NCBI GenBank assembly: GCA_031431435.1
Contig: JANPDI010000031.1
Location: forward strand, 47,935 to 111,934
DNA: 64,000 nucleotides
Origin: UKL13-2 sp031431435
Lineage (GTDB): Bacteria; Pseudomonadota; Gammaproteobacteria; Burkholderiales; Usitatibacteraceae
Direction of reading: 5' to 3'
Every line of letters starts with the position of its first letter. Position 1 is the stretch's first letter. Below are positions 7,022 through 16,871 of this stretch, one piece after another. The notes beneath the pieces were generated by a model that worked only from the letters and a program-made list of their open reading frames with translations, did no database searches and had not been told where the DNA came from. The translations under genes were made by a program, and so were the position numbers.

Positions 7022-10000
7022 GCGCACTGATATCAAATCCATCCTCATCATCGGTTCTGGCCCGATTGTCATCGGGCAGGCGTGTGAATTTGATTATTCC
7101 GGCGCGCAGGCATGCAAGGCGCTGCGCGACGAGGGTTACAAGGTTATTCTGATCAACTCCAATCCCGCCACCATCATGACCGACCCGGACATGGCGGATG
7201 TAACGTACATCGAGCCGATTACCTGGCGGGTGGTTGAAAAAATCATTGAAAAAGAGCGGCCGGATGCCCTGCTGCCGACCATGGGTGGACAGACCGCATT
7301 GAACTGCGCACTCGATCTGGCGAAACACGGGGTGCTTGAAAAATACAACGTCGAAATGATCGGTGCGACCAAGGAGGCGATTGACAAAGCCGAGGATCGC
7401 GAAAAATTCAAGAAGGCAATGACCAAAATCGGGCTTGAATCGGCGCGTTCAATGATCGCGCATTCGCTCGAAGAAGCGTTGCAGGTGCAGGCGTCAATCG
7501 GCTTTCCCGCGATTATCCGGCCGAGCTTTACCATGGGCGGCTCCGGTGGTGGTATCGCCTACAACCGCGACGAGTTTCTGGAGATTTGTGAGCGCGGCCT
7601 GGAAGCGTCACCGACCAAGGAACTGCTGATTGAAGAGTCACTGTTGGGCTGGAAAGAGTTTGAGATGGAGGTGGTGCGCGATAAAGCGGACAACTGCATC
7701 ATCATTTGCTCGATCGAAAATCTTGACCCGATGGGCGTGCATACCGGCGACTCGATCACGGTTGCGCCGGCACAGACGCTGACCGACAAGGAATACCAGA
7801 TCATGCGCAACGCCTCGATCGCGTGTCTGCGCGAGATCGGTGTTGAGACCGGCGGCTCAAACGTACAGTTTGCGGTGAATCCAAAAGACGGTCGAATGAT
7901 CGTGATCGAAATGAATCCGCGTGTGTCGCGCTCCTCCGCACTTGCCTCCAAGGCAACCGGCTTTCCGATCGCCAAGATCGCCGCGAAGTTGGCGGTTGGT
8001 TACACGCTTGACGAGCTAAGGAATGACATTACCGGCGGCGCAACACCGGCGTCGTTTGAACCGTCGATTGACTATGTCGTCACCAAGGTTCCGCGCTTTG
8101 CGTTTGAAAAATTTCCGCAGGCCGATGACCGGCTGACCACCCAGATGAAGAGTGTCGGCGAAGTGATGGCCATCGGCCGTAACTTTCAGGAGAGCCTGCA
8201 AAAGGCGCTGCGCGGTTTGGAAACAGGCGTTGACGGCTTTAACCTCAAAACGGTTGACCCGGAAAAGATCGGCGATGAACTCGCCTATCCGCGTGGTGAA
8301 CGCCTCTGGTATGTGGCCGATGCGTTTGGCATCGGCATGTCGGTCGAGGAAATTTTTAACTACACCAAGATTGACCGCTGGTTTTTGGTGCAGATTGAAG
8401 AGCTGGTGAAGCTCGAGCTCGCCATTGAGAAAAAGACGCTTGCGCAAATTGGTGCGGTGGAGATGCGTGCACTCAAACGCAAGGGATTCTCCGACCGCCG
8501 CCTGGCGCACCTCTTGAAAAAGACCGAGGCGGAAGTTCGCGCCAGACGCCATGCATTCAAAATCCGCCCGGTTTATAAACGTGTTGACACCTGCGCCGCG
8601 GAGTTTGCGACGTCAACCGCTTACATGTATTCGAGCTACGACGAGGAATGTGAGTCAAATCCGACCGACAACAAAAAAATCATGATCCTTGGCGGCGGTC
8701 CGAACCGCATTGGTCAGGGTATTGAATTTGACTATTGTTGTGTGCACGCCGCGCTCGCGCTTCGCGAGGATGGTTTTGAGACCATCATGGTCAATTGCAA
8801 TCCGGAAACGGTATCGACGGATTACGATACGTCGGATCGTTTGTATTTTGAGCCGTTGACGCTCGAAGATGTGTTGGAGATTGTTGACATTGAAAAGCCG
8901 GTTGGTGTGATTGTGCAATTTGGCGGCCAGACGCCGCTGAAACTGGCGCGCGCACTGGAAGCCAACGGCGTGCCGATTATCGGCACCACGCCGGACATGA
9001 TTGATATGGCCGAAGATCGTGAACGATTCCAAAAGATGATTCATGCGCTGAAACTTAATCAACCGCCCAATCGTACTGCGCGCACCAATGAAGAAGCCAT
9101 CATCAAGGCGCGCGAGATCGGCTACCCATTGGTGGTGCGGCCGAGTTATGTGCTGGGTGGTCGTGCGATGGAAATCATTCATGTCGAGAGTGATCTCGAA
9201 CGCTACATGCGTGAGGCGGTGAAGGTCTCTAATGATTCGCCGGTGTTGCTTGACCGGTTTTTGAACGACGCCATCGAGGTTGACGTTGACGCGGTATCGG
9301 ATGGCAAGGACGTCTTGATTGGCGGCATCATGGAGCATATCGAGCAGGCGGGCGTGCATTCGGGTGACTCGGCGTGCTCGTTGCCGCCATTTTCATTGTC
9401 GGATGAATTGCAAGATGAGCTGCGCCGCCAAACCGTTGCCATGGCGATGGCGTTGAATGTGGTTGGGTTGATGAATGTACAGTTTGCGATCAAGCACGAA
9501 GACGGCAAGGATGTGGTCTATGTGCTCGAGGTCAATCCACGCGCGTCACGCACCGTGCCATTTGTTTCAAAGGCGATTTCGGTGCCGCTCGCCAAGGTTG
9601 CGGCGCGGTGCATGGCCGGTATGTCGTTGCAGTCGCAGGGCATGACCAAAGAAGTCACACCGCCTTATTTCTCGGTCAAGGAAGCGGTTTTTCCGTTTAT
9701 CAAGTTTCCCGGTGTTGATGTCATTCTTGGGCCGGAGATGAAGTCGACCGGCGAGGTGATGGGTGTCGGGATGACATTTGCCGAGGCGTTTGTGAAGTCG
9801 CAAATGGGCGCGGGCGTCAAGTTGCCGGCGACCGGTGCGGATGCGGGCCGCGCCTTCTTGTCGGTGCGCAATGCAGACAAGCCAAAAATTGAAGAGATTG
9901 CGCGGGTGCTGATTGCGCTCGGCTTCTCACTGGTGGCGACCAAGGGAACCGCGGCACATCTTACCGCCGTTGGAATTGCGGTTGAACCGGTGAACAAGGT

Positions 10001-10247
10001 GCTCGAAGGTCGGCCGCATATTGTTGACCTCGTCAAGAACCGGGAAATCACCCTCATTATCAACACCGTTGAAGAAGACAAACGCTCCATCCGCGACTCG
10101 TGGTCGATTCGCAATGCGGCGTTACAAGGCCGCATCACTTATTACACGACCGTTTCAGGCGCGAGGGCGGCCTGTATCGGCATGCAACACCTTTCAGGGC
10201 TTCGGGTATATTCGCTGCAGGAATTGCATCAACAACTTGCCGCCTAA
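7014..10247 (+). CDS. carB: Carbamoyl-phosphate synthase large subunit
   Basis: The product is 1,077 residues, full length for CarB. It makes carbamoyl phosphate from bicarbonate, two ATP and the ammonia channelled from CarA. The start is a GTG at 7014 within the end of carA. The two homologous ATP-grasp halves are visible: the first opens with SILIIGSGPIVIGQACEFDYSG, the second (near residue 555) with IMILGGGPNRIGQGIEFDY. Each carries the expected glycine-rich ATP loop and a VLEVNPR or VIEMNPR metal-binding motif. The C-terminal ~130 residues form the MGS-like allosteric domain. It is transcribed with carA and probably greA. Confidence 0.98.
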   Translation: MAKRTDIKSILIIGSGPIVIGQACEFDYSGAQACKALRDEGYKVILINSNPATIMTDPDMADVTYIEPITWRVVEKIIEKERPDALLPTMGGQTALNCALDLAKHGVLEKYNVEMIGATKEAIDKAEDREKFKKAMTKIGLESARSMIAHSLEEALQVQASIGFPAIIRPSFTMGGSGGGIAYNRDEFLEICERGLEASPTKELLIEESLLGWKEFEMEVVRDKADNCIIICSIENLDPMGVHTGDSITVAPAQTLTDKEYQIMRNASIACLREIGVETGGSNVQFAVNPKDGRMIVIEMNPRVSRSSALASKATGFPIAKIAAKLAVGYTLDELRNDITGGATPASFEPSIDYVVTKVPRFAFEKFPQADDRLTTQMKSVGEVMAIGRNFQESLQKALRGLETGVDGFNLKTVDPEKIGDELAYPRGERLWYVADAFGIGMSVEEIFNYTKIDRWFLVQIEELVKLELAIEKKTLAQIGAVEMRALKRKGFSDRRLAHLLKKTEAEVRARRHAFKIRPVYKRVDTCAAEFATSTAYMYSSYDEECESNPTDNKKIMILGGGPNRIGQGIEFDYCCVHAALALREDGFETIMVNCNPETVSTDYDTSDRLYFEPLTLEDVLEIVDIEKPVGVIVQFGGQTPLKLARALEANGVPIIGTTPDMIDMAEDRERFQKMIHALKLNQPPNRTARTNEEAIIKAREIGYPLVVRPSYVLGGRAMEIIHVESDLERYMREAVKVSNDSPVLLDRFLNDAIEVDVDAVSDGKDVLIGGIMEHIEQAGVHSGDSACSLPPFSLSDELQDELRRQTVAMAMALNVVGLMNVQFAIKHEDGKDVVYVLEVNPRASRTVPFVSKAISVPLAKVAARCMAGMSLQSQGMTKEVTPPYFSVKEAVFPFIKFPGVDVILGPEMKSTGEVMGVGMTFAEAFVKSQMGAGVKLPATGADAGRAFLSVRNADKPKIEEIARVLIALGFSLVATKGTAAHLTAVGIAVEPVNKVLEGRPHIVDLVKNREITLIINTVEEDKRSIRDSWSIRNAALQGRITYYTTVSGARAACIGMQHLSGLRVYSLQELHQQLAA

Positions 10248-10359
10248 GGTTGATGTGCGCAAACGATTGTCTGAATCGTTGCCACCGGCCGCGGGCAATG
10301 TGCCTTCGCCGTTCAGTTGTGCAGTCCGGAAACAACCATATTTTCACCAGGAATCCGCC

Positions 10360-10845
10360 ATGAGCAGTCTCGCAAAAGTACCCCTTACCGTTGCCGGTGC
10401 CGAAGCCCTGAAGGCCGAGCTTCACCGGCTCAAGACAATCGAACGCCCGAGCGTGGTCAAGGCCATTGCCGAGGCGCGTGCACAGGGTGATCTTTCAGAA
10501 AACGCCGAGTACGACGCGGCAAAAGAGCGCCAGGGTTTTGTCGAAGGTCGAATCGGCGAGCTTGAAGGCAAAATTTCGTCTGCACAAATCATCGATCCAA
10601 AAACACTTGAGGACGATGGCCGCGTGGTGTTTGGCGTGACAGTCGACTTGGAAGAAGTCGAGACCGGCGAAAAGGCCACCTACACCATCGTCGGTGAAGA
10701 TGAGGCCGATATGAAGGTGTCGAAAATTTCGTTTTCATCACCGGTCGCAAGGGCGATGATTGGCAAGTCTGCCGGTGACACGGTTGAAGTTCGTGCACCG
10801 GGCGGCGTAAAAGAATACGAGATTGTGGAAGTCAAATACATCTGA
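10360..10845 (+). CDS. greA: Transcription elongation factor GreA
   Basis: The product is 161 residues. GreA rescues backtracked RNA polymerase by stimulating transcript cleavage. I chose the ATG at 10360 (MSSLAKVPLTVAGAEAL). The N-terminal coiled coil carries the conserved acidic tip GDLSENAEYDAAKERQ, and the C-terminal FKBP-like domain ends in VRAPGGVKEYEIVEVKY. Both are standard for the family. It lies 112 bases after carB on the same strand, a usual order in betaproteobacteria. Confidence 0.96.
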   Translation: MSSLAKVPLTVAGAEALKAELHRLKTIERPSVVKAIAEARAQGDLSENAEYDAAKERQGFVEGRIGELEGKISSAQIIDPKTLEDDGRVVFGVTVDLEEVETGEKATYTIVGEDEADMKVSKISFSSPVARAMIGKSAGDTVEVRAPGGVKEYEIVEVKYI

Positions 10846-10931
10846 GCGTTGGCCGTGGACCGGCCATCAGCCTGATGATATTGGCGTAACCAGCGGTGCC
10901 GATGGCCAATGACGCACCGGGCCGCTCATCG

Positions 10932-11789
10932 ATGAAAATTCTTTTTACCGGTTCGTCGGGTCCCAACGTTGCGGCAACCGTCGCTGCGCGACTCGCGCGT
11001 AAACATGACGTTAACGGTATCGACCCGGTTGCGTCACCGGCCACCCGCAGCGTTGCCGACATTACCAAGATTACCAAGATTACCGATTGGCGACCCTACC
11101 TTGACGGCGTTGACGCGGTTGTGCATTTTGCCGCACTGCACGCACCGCACCGGGCAACCCATTCACGTGAGGCGTTTTTTGAACTGAACGTCGCGACCAC
11201 GCAGCGGCTTGTTGATGCAGCAAAGGCGGCAGGTGTGAGACGCTTTTTGTTGGCCAGCACCACCTCGGTCTACGGGCGTGCCATGCGGCCGATTGATAAA
11301 GCGGTGTGGGTGACCGAGGCACTTTCCCCGGTTGCCGAGGATATCTACGATGAGACCAAGCTGGCGGCGGAACAGATTTGCCGCGACGCCTTTAGCCCAT
11401 CGTTTGTGACCACGGCGTTGCGATTTTCGCGATCGTTTGCCGAGCCCTTGCGTGAAATGGCCGTGTACCGACTTTATCGGGGTGTTGATGCGCGTGACGT
11501 CGCCCAGGCATTTGGCCGGGCGCTGGTTTGTCCGCTTGCCGGATTTGACTCGTTTAACATTTCCGGGAACACGCCCTTTGTCGAGAGCCAATGTTTGCAA
11601 CTGTTGCAAAACGCCGGTGACGTGATCCGTCAGGTCGAGCCCGAACTGGCGGCGACATTTGATAAAAACGCGTGGGCATTGCCTAAGACCATTGACCGGG
11701 TCTATGTCATCGACAAGGCAAAGCGGATATTGGGTTACCAGCCGCGTTTCGGCTGGCGGAGCATTTTACGGCGAGAAGCCGAAAGTTAA
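10932..11789 (+). CDS. NAD-dependent epimerase/dehydratase (extended SDR)
   Basis: The product is about 285 residues in the extended short-chain dehydrogenase family. The start at 10932 (MKILFTGSSGPNVAATVA) puts the dinucleotide-binding loop at residue 7. The loop reads GSSGPNVA rather than the usual GxxGxxG, which is slightly unusual. Further motifs are DAVVHFAAL, a LLASTTSVYG strand with the catalytic Ser/Thr, and YDETKLAAE with the YxxxK pair. The C-terminal part is shorter than in nucleotide-sugar epimerases. The substrate cannot be told. It stands alone between greA and hppA. Confidence 0.82.
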   Translation: MKILFTGSSGPNVAATVAARLARKHDVNGIDPVASPATRSVADITKITKITDWRPYLDGVDAVVHFAALHAPHRATHSREAFFELNVATTQRLVDAAKAAGVRRFLLASTTSVYGRAMRPIDKAVWVTEALSPVAEDIYDETKLAAEQICRDAFSPSFVTTALRFSRSFAEPLREMAVYRLYRGVDARDVAQAFGRALVCPLAGFDSFNISGNTPFVESQCLQLLQNAGDVIRQVEPELAATFDKNAWALPKTIDRVYVIDKAKRILGYQPRFGWRSILRREAES

Positions 11790-12004
11790 AGTCCTTTATA
11801 GTCGGGCGATTCCAGCCATTTTTGCGCCAAAATGGCCGTCAATAAAGGAGTTTCAATTTTAGTTGAAACCGATTGCGTCTGCCTTGCGCCGGGTGGCGGC
11901 ATCCATCGAGGTTCCTTTAGCCTGCGGTCTCTGTTAAAATTGTGCGTTTTTTCACACACTTAGCACGCTTAAGACGAATAGCAGTCAAAACAGGGGAGCT
12001 TTCA

Positions 12005-14239
12005 ATGGCAACGGGTACTATTTTTATCTTCGCGCTTGTTTGTGCGCTGATTGCGCTGGCATACGCCGTCATTCAAATCAAATGGATTTTGTCGCTGCCG
12101 GACGGTAACGACCGCATGCGCGAAATCGCCGCGGCAATTCAGGCGGGTGCCAAGGCCTACTTGAATCGTCAATACGCCACGATTGCTGTGGTTGGTGTGG
12201 TGCTGGCCGTGATCATTTTTGCCACGCTCGGCTGGAAAACCGCACTCGGTTTTGTCATTGGTGCCGTTGCCTCCGGTCTCGCCGGTTATATGGGCATGAA
12301 CGTATCAGTGCGTGCCAACGTACGTACCGCTGAAGCCGCACGCAGCGGCATCAACGCCGCGCTCAACGTTGCCTTTAAGGGCGGCGCCATCACCGGTATG
12401 TTGGTGGTTGGACTTGGACTGCTCTCAGTCGCCGGCTTTTATTACATGCTGCTCGGCGGCGCGGCGCACGATTCCAAGATGAGCGACGTTGTCAAACCAT
12501 TGATCGGCCTGGCGTTTGGCTCCTCACTCATTTCCATTTTTGCCCGTTTGGGTGGTGGCATCTTTACCAAAGGTGCGGACGTGGGCGCCGATCTTGTTGG
12601 TAAAGTTGAAGCCAATATTCCCGAGGATGACCCCCGCAACCCGGCGGTAATCGCCGACAACGTTGGTGACAACGTGGGTGATTGCGCAGGCATGGCGGCC
12701 GACCTGTTTGAAACTTATGCGGTGACCATCATTGCCACCATGGTATTGGGTGCGATGATGATTTCTTCGCCAACGGTGGTTGGCAACGTTGTTTTGTATC
12801 CGCTGGCACTGGGCGCATTCGCCATCATTGCCTCTATTATTGGCTGTTCATTTGTCAAAACCAACGACGGTGGCAATATCATGAACGCGCTGTATCGCGG
12901 TCTGGCTGTTGCCGCCGCAATCGCGCTGTTCGCCTTCTACCCGTTGACCGACTGGATCATGGGCGGTGTTGCCGGCGCGGGTGCCGGCTATGCCAAATAC
13001 ACCGTGATGAATCTTTGGCTTTGCTGTGTGGTCGGCCTGGCGCTGACCGCATTCCTCGTATGGATTACCGAGTATTACACCGGCACGCAATATGGCCCGG
13101 TCAAATACGTTGCAGAAGCCTCGACCAAGGGTCACGCCACCAATATCATCGCCGGTATTGGTGTGTCGATGCGTTCAACCGCGTGGCCGGTGCTGGCGGT
13201 GTGTTTTGCGATTTACGCGGCATATGCATTGTGTGGAATCTACGGCATCGCCATCGCCGCAACCGCCATGTTGTCGATGGCCGGTATCGTGGTCGCGCTC
13301 GATGCCTACGGCCCGATTACCGACAACGCCGGCGGCATTGCGGAAATGTCGGAAATGCCAAAGTCAGTCCGCGAAGTGACCGATCCGCTTGACGCGGTTG
13401 GTAACACCACCAAGGCCGTTACCAAGGGTTACGCGATCGGCTCGGCCGGTTTGGCCGCGCTGGTATTGTTTGCCGATTACACCTACAAGCTGGCAGAGTC
13501 CGGTTTCAACCTGACGTTTGATTTGTCGAATCCGGCCGTCATTATTGGCTTGTTTGCCGGCGGCATGATTCCTTATCTCTTCGGTGCGATGGCGATGGAA
13601 GCCGTTGGCCGTTGTGCGGGTTTGGTGGTTGAAGAAGTGCGCCGTCAGTTCCGTGAAATCAAGGGCATCATGGATGGTTCCGGCAAGCCGGATTATTCAC
13701 GCGCGGTGGATTTGCTGACCAAGGGTGCGATCAAAGAGATGATCATCCCATCGTTGTTGCCGGTGGTTGCGCCGATTCTGGTGGTGCTGATCGTGGGTGG
13801 CTTGATGGGTAAAGAAGCCGGTATCCAGGCGCTCGGCGGCATGTTGATGGGCACCATCGTCACCGGTTTGTTTGTCGCGATTTCGATGTGTACCGGTGGC
13901 GGCGCATGGGACAACGCCAAGAAATACATTGAAGAAGGTCATCATGGCGGCAAAGGTTCGGACGCACACAAGGCGGCCGTGACTGGTGATACGGTTGGCG
14001 ACCCTTACAAAGACACCGCAGGTCCGGCGGTGAATCCGTTGATTAAGATTATCAACATTGTGGCGCTGATGATTGTGCCGATGTTTGGCACGGCAACCGT
14101 GGTCGCGACAACACCGCCATTGGCGCCGGTAAAAGTTGAACAGAAAGCGGCGCCAGTCGCCGCGCCGGTTGTGCCTGCGGCGGCACCGGCGGCTTCACCT
14201 GCGGCGGCGGCAAAGCCGGCAGAGGCTGCAAAGAAATAA
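12005..14239 (+). CDS. hppA: K+-insensitive proton-translocating pyrophosphatase
   Basis: The product is a 744-residue polytopic inner-membrane enzyme that hydrolyses pyrophosphate and pumps protons. The start at 12005 follows a clear GGGGAGCT ribosome site. The catalytic loop DVGADLVGKVEANIPEDDPRN and the repeated Asp motifs (NVGDNVGDCAGMAADL, GDTVGDPYKDTAGPA) are intact. The segment GNTTKAVTKG has Lys and Thr at the positions that decide potassium dependence; K+-dependent enzymes have Ala there, so this one should be K+-insensitive and H+-pumping. A 45-residue Ala/Pro-rich C-terminal tail is an addition to the core. A strong terminator follows. Confidence 0.95.
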   Translation: MATGTIFIFALVCALIALAYAVIQIKWILSLPDGNDRMREIAAAIQAGAKAYLNRQYATIAVVGVVLAVIIFATLGWKTALGFVIGAVASGLAGYMGMNVSVRANVRTAEAARSGINAALNVAFKGGAITGMLVVGLGLLSVAGFYYMLLGGAAHDSKMSDVVKPLIGLAFGSSLISIFARLGGGIFTKGADVGADLVGKVEANIPEDDPRNPAVIADNVGDNVGDCAGMAADLFETYAVTIIATMVLGAMMISSPTVVGNVVLYPLALGAFAIIASIIGCSFVKTNDGGNIMNALYRGLAVAAAIALFAFYPLTDWIMGGVAGAGAGYAKYTVMNLWLCCVVGLALTAFLVWITEYYTGTQYGPVKYVAEASTKGHATNIIAGIGVSMRSTAWPVLAVCFAIYAAYALCGIYGIAIAATAMLSMAGIVVALDAYGPITDNAGGIAEMSEMPKSVREVTDPLDAVGNTTKAVTKGYAIGSAGLAALVLFADYTYKLAESGFNLTFDLSNPAVIIGLFAGGMIPYLFGAMAMEAVGRCAGLVVEEVRRQFREIKGIMDGSGKPDYSRAVDLLTKGAIKEMIIPSLLPVVAPILVVLIVGGLMGKEAGIQALGGMLMGTIVTGLFVAISMCTGGGAWDNAKKYIEEGHHGGKGSDAHKAAVTGDTVGDPYKDTAGPAVNPLIKIINIVALMIVPMFGTATVVATTPPLAPVKVEQKAAPVAAPVVPAAAPAASPAAAAKPAEAAKK

Positions 14240-14291
14240 CCACAGCACGAAGAATGTGCCCGCAGACGTATCGCGGGGGAAAGACCAATTA

Positions 14292-14322
14292 CGCCGGATG
14301 GTGACACCATCCGGCGTTTTTA
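14292..14322 (+). terminator. Intrinsic terminator after hppA
   Basis: A perfect 10-bp stem (CGCCGGATGG with CCATCCGGCG) with a 5-nt loop is followed by TTTTTAT. It ends the hppA transcript. Confidence 0.85.
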
Positions 14323-14510
14323 TTTGGCCGAGTCCGAAATTGAGCGGATCTTTTGCGGGTGTTAATTTATCCTGCAAGGATTGCCGGAAAGGTACACAAT
14401 ATTTACCAATCGGGCGATAAACGTGGGGTTTGGCGTTTAAACCGCCGGCGTTGAGATTTTTATGCCCCGATCATCATTAGCCGCCGATGGCAAATGGAGG
14501 GTGGCACGCC

Positions 14511-14957
14511 ATGAACACGACCGTCACAATTGTTTACCAAAGTCGCGCATCGGCTGAATTCAGCAGCCGCGAGGCACGTCAACAACTTAAGGTACATGCG
14601 CAGGGCGAAAATCTTAAGGCCGGTGTCACCGGTGTGCTGTTGTATTGTGACGGTGTGTTCTTTCAGGCCATTGAGGGGCCGGCGTCTGTGGTTGACCGGC
14701 TTTACAGCAATATCGTCAGGGACAGCAGGCACCACGATATCAAATTGATGATGCGCGCGGCGATCTCACACCGTGCGTTCGGCAATTGGAGCATGGCATT
14801 AATCGAAACCGATGAAACACCACATGCGGCAATCCCGGTTGGACAGCGCCTCACCGCAATTGACGCTTTGTTGGCACGCCGTAACGACGGCCCTGTGCCT
14901 GCGTCGCGCTTTATCGAGGTATTTATCGACCCATCAAACCTGGATCAGGCCGCGTAG
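14511..14957 (+). CDS. BLUF-domain blue-light sensor protein
   Basis: The product is 148 residues, essentially one BLUF domain, which senses blue light through flavin. I chose the ATG at 14511 because GGAGG stands just upstream. The residues needed for the photocycle are visible: the Tyr in IVYQSRAS near residue 9, the Asn in GENLKAGVTG, the Gln in VFFQAIEG, and NWSMAL near the end with the Trp/Met site. RDSRHHDIKL follows the usual pattern. No output domain is fused, so it should act through a partner protein. Its stop overlaps the stop of the convergent acyl-CoA synthetase gene by 13 bases. Confidence 0.88.
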   Translation: MNTTVTIVYQSRASAEFSSREARQQLKVHAQGENLKAGVTGVLLYCDGVFFQAIEGPASVVDRLYSNIVRDSRHHDIKLMMRAAISHRAFGNWSMALIETDETPHAAIPVGQRLTAIDALLARRNDGPVPASRFIEVFIDPSNLDQAA

Positions 14958-16561
14958 TGGCCAGCCCAAGTTTCGCGCAGGGTTCGTTTTTGCAACTTTC
15001 CGGTCGCGGTATGGGGCAATTCAGTGACAAACACCACGTCATTGGGCAGCATCCACTTTGCTATCTTACCGCCGTAAAAATCCAGCAGCTCTTCTTTTGT
15101 GGCGGCTGAATCTTTTTTAAGGACGACCAGTAATAACGGACGTTCATCCCATTTCGGGTGGACGACGCCGATGACGGCGGCCTCCGCAACCGCCGGGTGC
15201 GCCATGGCGATATTTTCCAACTCGATCGAGCTGATCCATTCGCCGCCGGATTTGATGACGTCCTTTGAGCGATCCGTGATTTGCATATAACCATCGGCGT
15301 CAATGGTCGCGACATCACCGGTCGGGAACCAGCCATCCACCAGCGCCGACGTTGGCTCGCCGTAATAGGTATCAACCACCCACGGGCCGCGCACCAACAA
15401 GTCACCAAATGCCTTGCCGTCGTGCGCAAGTGATTTGCCGGCGTCGTCAACGATTTTCATTTCAATGCCGAACAGCGCGCGCCCCTGCTTGACACGAACG
15501 GCAAATTTCTCCTCGTAGGTGAGGGCGGCGTGTTTGGCCTTCAGCCGGCAGACGGTGCCAATGGGTGACAGTTCGGTCATCCCCCAGGCATGAACCACAT
15601 TGACGCCGTAAACGCGGTCAAATTTATCAATGATCACGGGCGGACAGGCGGCACCACCAATGGCCGTCTCCTTGAGACTTGAAAACTTTACGCCGTGTGT
15701 TTCAACGTGGGCCAGCAGACCCATCCAGATGGTCGGCACACCAAGACTGATGGTGACCTGCTCACGTTCCATCAAATCGTAAATACTTGCGCCATCAAGC
15801 GCCGCGCCGGGGAATACCAGTTTGGCACCGACGGCCGTCGCCATATAGGGAACCGCCCAGGCGTTGACATGAAACATTGGTACAACCGGCATTATGGTCG
15901 CGGCCGAGCTGACGTTGAGCGCATCCGGCGCAACGCCGGCGTAACAATGATAAATCGTTGAACGATGTGTGTAGAGCACACCCTTGGGATTGCCGGTTGT
16001 GCCAGATGTGTAACAAAGGCTTGACGGGGTTGTATCGGCAAATTGCGGCCAGACGTAATCGTCCTGTTCGTTTTCGAGCAAATCCTCGTAACAGAGCAGA
16101 TTGGGGATCTTGAAGACGGGCATATGCGCACGGTCAGTCATCGCCACGTAGACCTCGACATCCGGTAATAACGGCACCAGCTTTTCGATCAGTGGCGCAA
16201 AGGTGATGTCAAAAAATATCACGCGGTCTTTTGCGTGATTGATAATCCAAGCAATTTGCTCGGGGAACAATCTGGGATTTACGGTGTGGACAATGGCGCC
16301 CATACCGGATACTGCGTAATAGAGCTCGTAGTGGCGATAACCATTCCATGCCACGGTGCCGATCCGGTCACCCAGTTTGGTTCGCAGGTGTTTGAGGGCA
16401 TTTGCCAGCCGCTTGATGCGACGACCTGCATCCTTATAGGTATACCGGTGCAGCCCGCCTTCAACCGTGCGGGATACAATTTCGGTATCGCTGTGGTTCT
16501 TCGACGCAAATTCGATCAACGTTGAAATGAGCGGGGCTTGGGCTTGCATGGCGTGCAGCAT
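14945..16561 (-). CDS. Acyl-CoA synthetase (AMP-forming, AlkK/medium-long chain type)
   Basis: The product is 538 residues and should activate a fatty acid to its CoA thioester through an acyl-AMP intermediate. The ANL-superfamily motifs are in order: the phosphate loop YTSGTTGNPKGVLYTHRS near residue 188, the WGMTELSP motif near residue 330, the GWFPTGDVATID hinge region, then DRSKDVIKSGGEWISS and the C-terminal PHTATGKLQKRTLR with the catalytic Lys. The overall pattern, including VNPRLFPEQI and VPMFHVNAWAVPY, fits the AlkK-like group. Chain length preference cannot be read from sequence. It is monocistronic as far as I can see. Confidence 0.92.
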   Translation of the reverse strand: MLHAMQAQAPLISTLIEFASKNHSDTEIVSRTVEGGLHRYTYKDAGRRIKRLANALKHLRTKLGDRIGTVAWNGYRHYELYYAVSGMGAIVHTVNPRLFPEQIAWIINHAKDRVIFFDITFAPLIEKLVPLLPDVEVYVAMTDRAHMPVFKIPNLLCYEDLLENEQDDYVWPQFADTTPSSLCYTSGTTGNPKGVLYTHRSTIYHCYAGVAPDALNVSSAATIMPVVPMFHVNAWAVPYMATAVGAKLVFPGAALDGASIYDLMEREQVTISLGVPTIWMGLLAHVETHGVKFSSLKETAIGGAACPPVIIDKFDRVYGVNVVHAWGMTELSPIGTVCRLKAKHAALTYEEKFAVRVKQGRALFGIEMKIVDDAGKSLAHDGKAFGDLLVRGPWVVDTYYGEPTSALVDGWFPTGDVATIDADGYMQITDRSKDVIKSGGEWISSIELENIAMAHPAVAEAAVIGVVHPKWDERPLLLVVLKKDSAATKEELLDFYGGKIAKWMLPNDVVFVTELPHTATGKLQKRTLRETWAGHYAA

Positions 16562-16639
16562 GGCGACGGGCTTTCAATGATTGACGGTAGCCGCATTCTG
16601 GCACACCGTTAAAAAACGTCAATGCCTTGTGGCTGGCTA

Positions 16640-16861
16640 TTACCGGTTTTGTCCCATTACCTGTCGATACAGCATCACGGGGCTGCCATCTGCTGGTTTG
16701 ACCGGCCGCTGAAACACAATGAAATCGGCAATGATGTCGACCGTTGCCTGGATGACCGCTAGATCACGCACGATGCGCCATTGCCCAAGTCCGGGGCGAC
16801 CTAGATACGTGCATCGGGTCAGGTATTGTTGCATTGACCAGTCGTGTCCAACGGCGGCCAC
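16640..16861 (-). CDS. Small hypothetical protein downstream of the EAL gene
   Basis: A 73-codon frame starts with GTG 11 bases after the stop of the EAL protein gene on the same strand. The predicted protein is basic in its first third and has a hydrophobic centre (IQATVDIIADFIVF), which looks more protein-like than a random frame. There is no clear ribosome binding site and I do not recognise a family. It could be a small protein translated by coupling, or a chance frame in the trailer. Confidence 0.3.
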   Translation of the reverse strand: MAAVGHDWSMQQYLTRCTYLGRPGLGQWRIVRDLAVIQATVDIIADFIVFQRPVKPADGSPVMLYRQVMGQNR

Positions 16862-16871
16862 TACCAGTGGG

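Noticed and set aside
11815..11836. Inverted repeat GCCATTTT/AAAATGGC after the epimerase gene as a terminator
   Set aside because: AT-rich stem without a following T-run.
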